Shown: positions 34,188 to 42,035, counted from the first letter of the stretch. The stretch is 51,496 bases of DNA from Acidimicrobiaceae bacterium (GCA_002687745.1 NZBE01000004.1:1-51496); one strand, 5' to 3'. The notes: generated by a model from the letters alone, not told the origin. Numbers and translations are program-made.

Positions 34188-35935
34188 GGGTTCATGCCGC
34201 CAAGTGACCCAGCGACGCCAGTGGCGGCGGCCCGGTGCAGGCCCACGTTTGTGGATGCGTTCGTTCGCACGTGCACGAGGTGGATTCCGGGATGCCCCAC
34301 TGATGTTGCCAGGGCAAGGTCCAGGTCGGTTCGGTTGGAGACGCGGTCGAGGGTGGCACCGGCGAGAGAGGCGGCATGGCCCAGGTCAAGGCCGTGCGGA
34401 GTGTGGAAGAGACGGTCATGGTCAACGTCGGACTCTGCTGTAATGGGAAGGAAGGAGAAGATTCCACCGCCGTCATTGTCGACCACCACCACTGTCAGGT
34501 CCACCTCGAGTCGCACGCCCGCCACGAGGCCGGCGAGATCGTGGAGCAGGGCCAGGTCGCCGGTGAAGAGGAGCGTCGGGGCTTCGGATCCTGCGGCGAT
34601 GCCGAGCGCGGTGGAGACCTGTCCGTCGATTCCGTTGGCACCTCGGTTTGCGTACACGGCCAGCGGCCGCTGGTTGAGCGGCATGAAGGCATCCAGGTCT
34701 CTTATCGGCATGGAGTTGGACACGACCAGGTTGGCTCCGCCGGGCATTGCCTGACAGAGGGCGACGGCGACACCGGGCTCGTCGAATGGGGCACTGGCGG
34801 CCAGGCTGGCCACAGTTGCGGCCGCAGCCGCCTCGGCATCGAGCCAGAGGCGCGTCCAGTTGGTGTTGCTCCGCTGCTCAGCGGCACCGGCAGCGGCGGG
34901 GGCGAGGGCGGCAGCCATCTCACCGGAGTCGGCGGCAATCCGGTCGGTGACCGCGAAGGAGGGGTCCGGGAATCGGCCTGTGTGGTCGACAGCGACGACC
35001 CGCTCCGCCTCGCAACGCTCGAGCCAGAGCCTGTAGGCCCGACTTGTTGGCATTCCGCCCAGCTGCAGGACAACGTCGGGTGGATGGGTGTCGGCCATAC
35101 CGGCCGCCAGGAGGTGATCGCCACAGGCCATGACAGGGGAGTGGATGGTGCTTGGACCCCGGCGGAGCCCCGATGCCGGGTCGGCCATTAGCGGCCAGCC
35201 GCTGGCAGCTGCGAGCTCTGAAACTGCGGCCTTGCCCCGGGTGTCAAGGTCCATCGGGCCGGCCACGATCAGACCCTTCTCCAGCGACAGCAGCGCGCTG
35301 AGGGTTCTGACATCACCTGCCTCAGGCTGACGTGCTGGTGCCGGCTTTGGCAAGAGGGTGACCTGTGGTGGGTCGCCGACAGGAGGCTCAAGTGGCTCCC
35401 TGAACGGACAGTTGAGGTGGGCAGGTCCCGGTACAGGGTTGAGCGAATGCTCGACGGCGAGAACTGCCAGACGTGCCGCCTCCTCGGGAGGTTCCGTACC
35501 GATGACGTCTGCCTGGTGCTCCCAGCGGACGTGGGAGCCGTAGAGCCCCGTCTGGTCAATGGTCTGGGGAGCACCTCGCCCCTGAAGTTCTGGTGGCCTG
35601 TCAGCGGTGATCACGATGAGTGGCACGCCGGAGTGGAATGCCTCGACCACAGCCGGCAGGTAGTTGGCGGCTGCACTTCCCGAAGTGCACACCAGGGCGA
35701 CCGGCCGGCGGCTGGACCTGGCCAGGCCCATTGCGAAGAAGCCGGCAGACCGTTCATCAAGGTGTACTGAAACCGTGAGGTCGGGGGTCCGGTCGGCGGC
35801 AACGGTGAGCGGCGTGGACCTCGAGCCCGGAGAGACGGCCACGTGTGACACACCCGATGCGACCAGTTGTGCGAACAGGGCCCGGCATGCGGCCTGCACC
35901 CGCATCGGGTCGGCGGTCGGTGTGGTGGCTTTCAC
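34184..35935 (-). CDS. menD: SEPHCHC synthase (MenD)
   Basis: Thiamine-diphosphate enzyme of 583 residues that joins isochorismate and 2-oxoglutarate. N-terminal VAVSPGSRSTPL at about residue 38 and HLDERSAGFFAMGLA with the conserved Glu near 61 bind the cofactor of the partner subunit. The C-terminal TPP motif is FTGDLALLHDLAG, then VVVVDNDGGGIFSFLP. GTG start overlaps the menF stop by four bases. Length is usual for MenD. Confidence 0.95.
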   Translation of the reverse strand: MKATTPTADPMRVQAACRALFAQLVASGVSHVAVSPGSRSTPLTVAADRTPDLTVSVHLDERSAGFFAMGLARSSRRPVALVCTSGSAAANYLPAVVEAFHSGVPLIVITADRPPELQGRGAPQTIDQTGLYGSHVRWEHQADVIGTEPPEEAARLAVLAVEHSLNPVPGPAHLNCPFREPLEPPVGDPPQVTLLPKPAPARQPEAGDVRTLSALLSLEKGLIVAGPMDLDTRGKAAVSELAAASGWPLMADPASGLRRGPSTIHSPVMACGDHLLAAGMADTHPPDVVLQLGGMPTSRAYRLWLERCEAERVVAVDHTGRFPDPSFAVTDRIAADSGEMAAALAPAAAGAAEQRSNTNWTRLWLDAEAAAAATVASLAASAPFDEPGVAVALCQAMPGGANLVVSNSMPIRDLDAFMPLNQRPLAVYANRGANGIDGQVSTALGIAAGSEAPTLLFTGDLALLHDLAGLVAGVRLEVDLTVVVVDNDGGGIFSFLPITAESDVDHDRLFHTPHGLDLGHAASLAGATLDRVSNRTDLDLALATSVGHPGIHLVHVRTNASTNVGLHRAAATGVAGSLGGMNP

Positions 35936-37257
35936 CGGTCCGTGCCTTCTGGAACGCCCGAGGTGGCCAGTACCGGGCCCAACATGGCACTCAGCTTGAC
36001 CTCGGTCTCAAGCAGCTCGCGCTCGGGGTCGGAGCCGGCGACCACTCCGGCGCCTGCGAACAGGGTGGTTCCCAGGTCGTCGATCAGGGCCGAGCGCAGT
36101 GCCACCCGGAACTCGCCGTTGCCGTCCGCGTCGAGCCAGCCGACAGGACCGGCGAACCAGCCCCTGTCCAGGTTCTCGTGGAGTCCTCTCAACTCGATTG
36201 CCCGACTGATCGGAGCCCCCGAAACCGCCGGTGTGGGGTGGAGTGCACCGACCACGTCGAGGATGCCGACACCGTCCGGCAGCTCACAGCTGATCGGGGT
36301 GTGAAGGTGCTGGATTCCATGGAGGCGCAACAGGACAGGCCCGGCCGGAAGCGACGGTGAGAGGTTGAGGCCGACGAGAGAGTCAGCCACCGCGTCCACC
36401 ACAACGGCATGTTCGTTCCTCTCCTTGGGGCTTGTCATCAGGCCCTGGCCGAGGGCGTTGTCGATGTCGGCGACTGGGTGGCGTGGAGCTGATCCGGCGA
36501 GGGCAGCAGTATCCAGGTGGCCGCTGTGAACGGCGGCAAGCCTCTCGGGGGTGGCTCCGGTGAAGACGGTCCGTCCAGTGTCCACACAGAAGGTGGCACA
36601 GGCTGGGAAGGTCTCCCTGAGGGTGGCCAGCAGACGCGGGAGGTCCGGGCTTCGGTCCACGCGGATGGAGCGACAGGGGACCGCCTTGGTGATCTCACCG
36701 TCGGCAATGGCCTTCAGGGCCGTGGCAACCAGGTGTCGGTACGTCGACCGTTCCTCGCCGGAGGCCCATCTGGAGGCATCGGCCTCCTGTGCATGGTCGA
36801 CAGAGCGGGTCTCCGTGTGGGGAGCGGGAACCGTCTGGTCGCCGATGCTGGTTACCCAGGTCCGGCCATGCTGTCTCAGCACCTGGAGTGCCGGCAGAAC
36901 CAGGCGGCCACCCCCCAACTCCTTCCAGGACGTCTCGCCTCCAGCAGGTTCAAATGCGAAGCCGGCGGCGAGGCGAGGCAGTGGAGCCCCGTCCGGGGCA
37001 TCGATGACGAGCCCGTCCAGGATGTCGGCCGCTACCTCGGCAGCATCGCTGAAGCGGTCGTGTCCAGCGACGGTGGCGGTGGAGACCGAGCCGATACCTG
37101 CCCATGAGGAGTCGTCGTCGGGGATCTCCCAGAACCAGCGTTCGACACCGGCCGGGGAACTGTCCAGCCAGGCCAGGGGGTCGCGGCCCGGTCCGTCGGC
37201 CACCTCGACTGTGGTGGCGACGGCTAGGCCTGCGGCTGTGGGCTCGGTCAGCGCCAT
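35932..37257 (-). CDS. menF: Isochorismate synthase
   Basis: Chorismate-utilising enzyme of 441 residues that makes isochorismate, the entry step to menaquinone. Signature segments of the family: GEITKAVPCRSIRVDR, CATFCVDTGRTVFTGATPERL near residue 245, SPKERNEHAVVVDAV, and the metal/substrate end PTPAVSGAPISRAIELRGLHENLDRGWFAGPVGW. Its ATG lies inside the 3' end of the MerR gene (10-base overlap) without a good ribosome site, implying coupling to the regulator's translation. The chemistry (menaquinone versus siderophore) is set by the menDHC genes that follow. Confidence 0.92.
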   Translation of the reverse strand: MALTEPTAAGLAVATTVEVADGPGRDPLAWLDSSPAGVERWFWEIPDDDSSWAGIGSVSTATVAGHDRFSDAAEVAADILDGLVIDAPDGAPLPRLAAGFAFEPAGGETSWKELGGGRLVLPALQVLRQHGRTWVTSIGDQTVPAPHTETRSVDHAQEADASRWASGEERSTYRHLVATALKAIADGEITKAVPCRSIRVDRSPDLPRLLATLRETFPACATFCVDTGRTVFTGATPERLAAVHSGHLDTAALAGSAPRHPVADIDNALGQGLMTSPKERNEHAVVVDAVADSLVGLNLSPSLPAGPVLLRLHGIQHLHTPISCELPDGVGILDVVGALHPTPAVSGAPISRAIELRGLHENLDRGWFAGPVGWLDADGNGEFRVALRSALIDDLGTTLFAGAGVVAGSDPERELLETEVKLSAMLGPVLATSGVPEGTDR

Positions 37258-38012
37258 TCGCAGGTAACGACCAGGTGTTCGGTGTCGGCAGCGACCAGGG
37301 CGTCGGTGAGGGTTTGCCTCTTGCCGTCGGCCACCCTTTCGAGGGCACGTGAAACGAGAGACCGGTGGAAGTGCTGTGCCACGAGTCGGGTTACGGCTGG
37401 CAGAAGTGCATGGACCACTTCGACGAGGTCGTCATCGCCGGCATCGCCGGCATCGTCGTCATCGTCGTCAACGTGATCTTCAAATAGCGCGACTGCCCTG
37501 CGCACGATCTCGTCGACGTTGCCTGCATGGTCGACCGCAAGGTTGACGAGTTCGTCAAGCGGCACGCCGGCAGCGCTTACCGCAAGGCCGGCTCTGACCA
37601 TGGAGACCGCACCCTGGTCGAAGAGCTGTTCGCCGTCGACGAGGGTTGTCTCGAGAAGGCCGTTGTCGCACAGCAGTGCAACGAGGCCCTCAGGCACCTC
37701 GGCCTGGCCTGCCACCTCGGAGCGCGTCAGGCGGCGTGCCCTGGCAGCTTCGGCTGCAAGGCCACCGAGGTTGTCGGTTCCCTCGGTCGTCTCCGACAGG
37801 CGTCCGATCTGGGCGAGTGTGAATCCGGCGTCGGCGAGGCGTCTGATCTCGGTAAGGCGATTCACGTGGTCGGGCCCGTAGACGGCCCGACGGCCCTGCC
37901 GGTCTGGTGGCTCCAGGAGGCCAAGCCGCTGGTAGTAGCGGATGGTGTCGACGTTCAGGTCGACCTTGGCTGCCACCTGTTCAACCGACAGTTCACGGGT
38001 AGTGGGATCCAT
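37248..38012 (-). CDS. MerR-family regulator heading the men operon
   Basis: Regulator of 254 residues. The N-terminal MerR winged helix (residues 10-80) shows LSVEQVAAKVDLNVDTIRYYQRLGLLEPP and YGPDHVNRLTEIRRLADAGFTLAQIG. The remainder is a long effector region with a very acidic Asp/Gly run (DHVDDDDDDAG) near residue 185. No metal-binding Cys pair is seen. The start is ATG at 38012; there is no ribosome site, but a promoter -10 element ends six bases before it, so the transcript is probably leaderless. It overlaps menF and is divergent from the selenoprotein gene, so it may control both. Confidence 0.85.
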   Translation of the reverse strand: MDPTTRELSVEQVAAKVDLNVDTIRYYQRLGLLEPPDRQGRRAVYGPDHVNRLTEIRRLADAGFTLAQIGRLSETTEGTDNLGGLAAEAARARRLTRSEVAGQAEVPEGLVALLCDNGLLETTLVDGEQLFDQGAVSMVRAGLAVSAAGVPLDELVNLAVDHAGNVDEIVRRAVALFEDHVDDDDDDAGDAGDDDLVEVVHALLPAVTRLVAQHFHRSLVSRALERVADGKRQTLTDALVAADTEHLVVTCEWR

Positions 38013-38018
38013 ACGGGG

Positions 38019-38047
38019 ATTGTAGGAGTAAATGCTCACAGAGTCGA
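38019..38047 (-). promoter_or_regulatory. Leaderless promoter of the MerR/men operon
   Basis: On the minus strand, TCGACT (38042-38047) and TACAAT (38019-38024) are separated by 17 bases. TACAAT ends six bases before the ATG at 38012, so transcription should begin at or next to the start codon, giving a leaderless mRNA, which is common in actinobacteria. Confidence 0.6.
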
Positions 38048-38119
38048 TGCTCGTAGATGGCCTTCCCGGCGCCTGCAGCCGATCCACCATCGCAACTCCG
38101 CACATGAGAAGATGCTGGG

Positions 38120-39025
38120 GTGGACCTGAGCGAACCGGTTGACTACATCACGCGTACGATCGAGCAGTACTCGGCCCTCGGCTACGAGCCCTACCAGTGG
38201 GCGCACCGTCCCGACCCACCAGCGTGGCAGCCTCTCGGCCAGCCGCTCTCCGAGTCGACTGTTCTGCTCGTCGGATCCGGTGGCGCATACCGGGAGGGAC
38301 AGGTGGCCTTCCACTGGAAGGACGACACCGGCATCCGCCGTATCCCAACCGACCAGCCGGCCAGTGATGTGAGGGTGACCCACTTCGCCTACGACCTGGA
38401 ACCCGCTCGCAGCGACCCCAACATCGTCTTCCCGGTCGACCGCCTGAACGAGATGGTGGCCGCAGGTGTCATCGGTGGCCTGGCACCGGAGGCACTGGCC
38501 TGCATGGGGGGCATCTACTCGGTCAGGCGTGCCGAAGAGGAACTTGCACCGGCAATCGTCGATGCGGTGCAGCAGATGCCGACCGACATCGACCTGGTGG
38601 TCCTCGTACCCGTTTGACCGGTATGCCACCAGACCGTGGGCCTGGTAGCGAGGGCAATCGAGGCAGCCGGCACGCCGACCGTGTGCCTCACAGCAGCACG
38701 GAGCATCACCGAAGCGGCCAATCCGCCCAGGGCCGCGTTCGTCGACCTGCCGCTCGGCTACACAGTCGGCCGCCCACACGATCCCGGCTTCCAGACCGAC
38801 CTGCTCAACCGGGCCCTGACCGCAGCATGGTCGATCACAGAACCCGGCACCATTGTTGACCTCGGAGTCCGCTGGTCTGACGACCAGTCCTGGAAGGACG
38901 CAGCCACAAGCGGACTCGACAACGGAATCCGCCAGGCCGACGGCGACAGCCGCAGCCCACGCGTCGACGAACCCCAGTACCAGTATGAATCCGACCGTGC
39001 CGCCGCTGATGCAGCTACAGCCTGA
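38120..39025 (+). CDS. Selenoprotein of the GrdB/PrdB reductase family (Sec at TGA 38615)
   Basis: One gene of 301 residues interrupted by an in-frame TGA at 38615-38617 (codon 166). Upstream part: PPAWQPLGQPLSESTVLLVGS, VTHFAYDL, DPNIVFPVDRLNEM and CMGGIYS, all typical of the glycine/betaine/D-proline reductase selenoprotein B family. Across the TGA the frame reads VLVPV-U-PVCHQTVGLVARAIEAAG, which is the family's U-x-x-C redox site; after it come FVDLPLGYTVGRPHDPGFQ and a normal TGA stop at 39023. A stem-loop directly after the TGA fits a bacterial SECIS. It is shorter than GrdB and no other reductase subunit is nearby, so substrate is unknown. GTG start, weak AGAAG upstream. It is 15 bases before the phosphatase gene. 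Confidence 0.92.
38615..38649 (+). promoter_or_regulatory. UGA codon and bacterial SECIS-like stem-loop
   Basis: The Sec codon TGA is at 38615-38617. Seven bases later GCCACCAG (38625-38632) can pair with CTGGTAGC (38642-38649) around the loop ACCGTGGGC: seven pairs with one C-A mismatch. Bacterial SECIS elements lie just 3' of the UGA inside the coding region and present an apical loop with G residues to SelB. Position, stem and G-rich loop all agree. Confidence 0.8.
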
Positions 39026-39040
39026 GACGCCTGACAGCAC

Positions 39041-39583
39041 GTGATCCTCTTCGTCTGCACAGGCAACATCTGCCGGTCGGCAATGGCCGAAGGACTGTTG
39101 GCACACGACCTCTTCCAGGCTGGTTCGGATCTCGTCGTGGCATCGGCAGGCACCCACGCAATGACAGGTGGACCGGCAACCAGCCACTCGGTCGATGTGC
39201 TGGCCGAGCAGGGGATCGACATCTCAGGCCACCGCAGCAGCCTGCTTACCGACTACCTGCTCGCCGAGTCCGACCTGGTCGTGGCGATGACCCGCGTGCA
39301 CGAGTCGAGCGTTGCGGCCCTTGACCAGGACGCCCGGGCACGGACCTTCCTTGCGGGCGAGGTGCCGAGGCTGGGCGGGACAGTTGGCCCACTGCAGCCG
39401 GGCATGGACCTCAGGGAATGGGTGGCGCTCCTCCATGCTGCGCGAGGAGGGCACATGACAGCCGGCCGTACCCCCGACGAGGTGGGTGACCCCTACGGAA
39501 TGGATCGCTCCATCTATGAGGCCCTCCACATTCGCCTCAGCGGAATGAGCTCAGCCATGAGCCGCCTGCTGGCCCCTCGATAG
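39041..39583 (+). CDS. Low-molecular-weight protein tyrosine phosphatase-like
   Basis: Protein of 180 residues. The phosphate loop CTGNICRSAMAE (Cys6, Arg12) is at the N-terminus and the general-acid motif DPYGMD near residue 150. Targets in bacteria include tyrosine kinases, arginine phosphate and, in related proteins, arsenate. A family-typical AGTHAMTGGPATSHSVDVL segment lies between. The insert after residue 100 is longer than in the smallest members. Starts GTG, 15 bases after the selenoprotein stop, so probably cotranscribed with it. No membrane segment. Confidence 0.88.
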   Translation: MILFVCTGNICRSAMAEGLLAHDLFQAGSDLVVASAGTHAMTGGPATSHSVDVLAEQGIDISGHRSSLLTDYLLAESDLVVAMTRVHESSVAALDQDARARTFLAGEVPRLGGTVGPLQPGMDLREWVALLHAARGGHMTAGRTPDEVGDPYGMDRSIYEALHIRLSGMSSAMSRLLAPR

Positions 39584-39641
39584 CTGCTGGCAGCGCGGAG
39601 GTCGCCCCGACGGCCGTGCCGCCGCCGGTAGCCTCGGCCCG

Positions 39642-40982
39642 GTGACCCACCGAGTCAGGTTTGCGCCATCTCCAACCGGCTTCCTCCACGTCGGAAGTGC
39701 ACGGACCGCCCTGTTCAACTGGTTGTTCGCCCGCTCGACGGGCGGCACCTACGTTCTGCGGGTCGAGGACACCGACGCCGAACGCAACCGTCCCGAGCTG
39801 ACCGAGAGCCTCCTGGCCGAACTCGAGTGGTTGGGCCTCGACTGGGACGAAGGGCCCCTCTACCAGTCCGAGCGCCGTGATCGCCACCGCGAGGTCGTCG
39901 AAGACCTCCTGGGCAGGGGCCTCGCCTATCTGTGTGATGCCGACAACGCCGAGGTGGAGGGCTCTTCGATAACCGATGGCATGGCCGTGCGGTTCCGGAT
40001 GCCTCCGGGCCGGACCGTGGAGTTTGAGGACATCGTGCGCGGTGGGGTCTCGTTCTCCACCGACGACCTCGAGGACTTCGTCATCTGGCGCTCAAACGGC
40101 TCACCCATGTTCCTGCTTGCCAATGCGGTCGACGACGCCGACATGGGAATCACCCACGCAATCCGGGGCGAGGACCTGCTCTCCGGGGTACCCAAGGTGC
40201 TCCTCATGCTCGACGCCATCGGCGCCCCACACCCGACCTACGCCCACCTTCCCCTCCTGGTCAACGAGCAGCGAAAGAAGCTCTCCAAGCGTCGTGACGA
40301 CGTCTCGATCGCCGACTACCGAGAACGCGGCTACCTGGCCGAGGCAATGGTCAACTATCTGGCGCTCCTCGGATGGGGCCCGCCAGACGACGTCGAGGTA
40401 AGGCCACTGTCGGAGATCGTCGACGTGTTCCGGATCGAGGACGTCAACAAGGCAGCGGCCTTCTTCGACCTCAAGAAGCTCGAGCACATAAACGCCACCT
40501 ACCTGAGGGCGCTGCCAAGGGCCGAGTTCATTGAGCGGGTTGGGCCGTGGATGGGAGAGGCCGCACCATGGCCGACCGAGAGGTTCGACCGGGGAGTGTT
40601 TGAGACCATGGCCGACCTGATCCAGGAGAAGCTGCGGACCTTCAGCGACACCCCCAGGTTCGTGGACTTCCTGTTCCTGGACGACCCTGTCGACGATCCT
40701 GATTCATGGCACAAGGCAATGGTGAAGGGAAAGTTCGCCGCTGAGATCCTCGACGGAACCGCAGCGGCATTCGCCGACTGCACCTGGGATGCCGAGGTGC
40801 TCAAGGACACGGTGATGCACGTCGGCGAGGCCGTCGGCCTCAAGTTGGGCAAGGCCCAGGCGCCTCTGCGGGTGGCCGTTACCGGCCGAACCGTGGGACC
40901 ACCGCTGTTTGAGACCATGGCCGAGTGCATGGATCGGGCCGAGGTGCTGCGCCGGATCGCCCGGGCAAGGGCCCGCCTGTAG
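39642..40982 (+). CDS. gltX: Glutamyl-tRNA synthetase
   Basis: Class I synthetase of 446 residues. The HIGH-type motif is PSPTGFLHVGSARTAL (residues 10-23) and the KMSKS-type motif KKLSKRRDD at about residues 211-219. The anticodon-binding C-terminal domain is helical and complete. Aminoacylates tRNA-Glu; in actinobacteria without GlnRS it also misacylates tRNA-Gln for later amidation by GatCAB. Start GTG at 39642 gives MTHRVRFAPSPTG, the usual beginning. Followed within 65 bases by its own substrate genes tRNA-Gln and tRNA-Glu, an informative arrangement. Confidence 0.96.
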   Translation: MTHRVRFAPSPTGFLHVGSARTALFNWLFARSTGGTYVLRVEDTDAERNRPELTESLLAELEWLGLDWDEGPLYQSERRDRHREVVEDLLGRGLAYLCDADNAEVEGSSITDGMAVRFRMPPGRTVEFEDIVRGGVSFSTDDLEDFVIWRSNGSPMFLLANAVDDADMGITHAIRGEDLLSGVPKVLLMLDAIGAPHPTYAHLPLLVNEQRKKLSKRRDDVSIADYRERGYLAEAMVNYLALLGWGPPDDVEVRPLSEIVDVFRIEDVNKAAAFFDLKKLEHINATYLRALPRAEFIERVGPWMGEAAPWPTERFDRGVFETMADLIQEKLRTFSDTPRFVDFLFLDDPVDDPDSWHKAMVKGKFAAEILDGTAAAFADCTWDAEVLKDTVMHVGEAVGLKLGKAQAPLRVAVTGRTVGPPLFETMAECMDRAEVLRRIARARARL

Positions 40983-41046
40983 CTTCTGGTATGCGGGCCG
41001 CTGCAATCTGACCGTTACGCTGTCGTGGCCCTCCGGGGCCCACCTT

Positions 41047-41118
41047 TCGGGGGTGGTGTAATTGGCAACACAGCTGGTTCTGGTCCAGTCGTTGGGGGTT
41101 CGAGTCCTCCCCCCCGAG
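41047..41118 (+). tRNA. tRNA-Gln (anticodon CTG)
   Basis: A 72-base cloverleaf. Acceptor arm TCGGGGG pairs perfectly with CCCCCGA. The D arm is GTG...CAC. Anticodon arm GCTGG-TTCTGGT-CCAGT shows anticodon CTG at 41080-41082. The T arm is GGGGG-TTCGAGT-CCTCC. Discriminator G at 41118; the 3' CCA is not encoded (GCA follows). Confidence 0.95.
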
Positions 41119-41164
41119 CAAGAGGCGCAACCTCCGAGCGTCGCTACAATGCGCTGCTCCAGAG

Positions 41165-41195
41165 GTTGACATCGTGCACCCGCATGGATGTCAAC
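41165..41195 (+). repeat. 9-bp inverted repeat between the two tRNA genes
   Basis: GTTGACATC (41165-41173) and GATGTCAAC (41187-41195) are perfect complements around 13 bases, with an inner TGC...GCA pairing. The stem ends nine bases before tRNA-Glu. There is no T-run, so it is not an ordinary terminator. It could guide processing of a joint tRNA precursor. Alternatively TTGACA here could serve as a -35 element, but no matching -10 is clear. Confidence 0.55.
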
Positions 41196-41203
41196 AGGTA
41201 CAG

Positions 41204-41276
41204 GCCCCGTTCGTCTAGAGGCCCAGGACGCCAGATTCTCAATCTGGTAACACGGGTTCGAATCCCGTACGGGGTA
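41204..41276 (+). tRNA. tRNA-Glu (anticodon CTC)
   Basis: A 73-base cloverleaf. Acceptor GCCCCGT pairs with ACGGGGT (one G-U). The D arm GTCTAGAGGCCCAGGAC is the canonical tRNA-Glu form. Anticodon arm CCAGA-TTCTCAA-TCTGG gives anticodon CTC. T arm ACGGG-TTCGAAT-CCCGT. Discriminator A at 41276, and the CCA end is encoded at 41277-41279, unlike the neighbouring tRNA-Gln. Confidence 0.96.
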
Positions 41277-41337
41277 CCACCTCTGTTCCGCTCCACCCCC
41301 CTCCGGGGCACCGGTGTGCCGCCGCCGAACTTTCCAC

Positions 41338-41366
41338 GGGACAAACCGTCATGGCGGGACTATGGT
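41338..41366 (+). promoter_or_regulatory. Candidate promoter of the downstream RNA
   Basis: GGGACA (41338-41343) and TATGGT (41361-41366) are 17 bases apart, a fair match to TTGACA/TATAAT. It lies in the gene-free stretch after tRNA-Glu and would start transcription near 41373. Confidence 0.4.
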
Positions 41367-41372
41367 TTCTGT

Positions 41373-41537
41373 CAGAGCGGGTAGCCGGTCCACTGGCCCT
41401 TAGGGGTCTGGGGGAGTGGTCCGCACAGACGGGTTGATACACATCGGTGAGCACGCCTGATTCCCGCCGAATTGGCGCCACCGGTATCGATCCCAGGTCA
41501 GCCCCTGGCTCCCGCCGCCGGGGGCTGACCGCTTTTT
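41373..41537 (+). ncRNA. Candidate structured small RNA, about 165 nt
   Basis: No open frame explains 41280-41604. From the candidate start near 41373 to the T-run at 41537 the sequence can fold into three domains: GGTCCACT...AGTGGTCC with one mismatch and an inner CCC-TTA-GGG; a long arm with GATAC...GTATC, CGGTG...CACCG and CGCC-GAATT-GGCG; and the terminator stem. A promoter-like pair precedes it and an intrinsic terminator ends it. I do not recognise it as 6S, SRP or tmRNA. It could also be a trailer of the tRNA-Glu transcript. Confidence 0.45.
41496..41537 (+). terminator. Strong intrinsic terminator
   Basis: GGTCAGCCCC (41496-41505) pairs perfectly with GGGGCTGACC (41521-41530), 10 bp, with an inner GGC/GCC pairing in the loop. 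It is followed by GCTTTTT. It ends transcription from the tRNA/sRNA region and comes before the minus-strand membrane protein gene. Confidence 0.88.
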
Positions 41538-41604
41538 GGGATGTCTGCCGATGACGTCACCCGCCAGCACCACCAGGGCCGGCAGCAGCCTCATAGGGCG
41601 CTCC

Positions 41605-41934
41605 CTAGCTGGCCCTGTCCGCTTTCTCCTGCGGCTCGCCCTCGTCTTCGTCCTTCTCCCAGAGGTCGTTTACGCGGTCCCAGCTCTGCTCGAGGCGCCT
41701 GTTCGCCTTCAGTGCGGTGGCGGCCAGCACCGTCACTAGCACGGTCACAGCAACGGCTGTGATGAACATTGAGAGCAGGGAACCGTTGTCGCTGTCGGGG
41801 ATGATGGAGGCCACGAGGGCGTTGATGGCGTCCTTCCACGCCAGGGCCACAACCAGGCCAAAGGCGGTCATGAGGGACGCCATGATGATGCCCCTGACAT
41901 TCAGCTTCTCTACGTGTTCCTGGAAGTCGCTCAT
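41605..41934 (-). CDS. Small membrane protein, DUF5654-like
   Basis: Protein of 109 residues with two transmembrane helices: GIIMASLMTAFGLVVALAWK near residues 15-34 and MFITAVAVTVLVTVLAATAL near 56-75, then a charged, Glu-rich tail. The layout and the AFGLVVALAWKDAINALV segment resemble the DUF5654 family, whose role is unknown. The start at 41934 is chosen because it places the first helix near the N-terminus; AAGGGA is 13 bases upstream, somewhat far. A longer frame to 42114 would overlap the esterase gene. Confidence 0.7.
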   Translation of the reverse strand: MSDFQEHVEKLNVRGIIMASLMTAFGLVVALAWKDAINALVASIIPDSDNGSLLSMFITAVAVTVLVTVLAATALKANRRLEQSWDRVNDLWEKDEDEGEPQEKADRAS

Positions 41935-42035
41935 AGCGGCTGGGTTCCCTTCTCGCCTAGTGGCCGGATGACCTGTTAAGTCATGAGAATATTGCCCCAA
42001 GGGGTTCGGGCCCCACCTAATGTCGGGATATTGGA

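Noticed and set aside
38601-38640. Frameshift or pseudogene explanation for the split at 38615
   Set aside because: The reading frame is unchanged across the TGA, the next residues continue the family motif, and a SECIS-like stem is present.
41027-41040. GGCCC/GGGCC hairpin before tRNA-Gln as a gltX terminator
   Set aside because: Stem of only 5 bp with a very short T-run; could equally lie in the tRNA leader.
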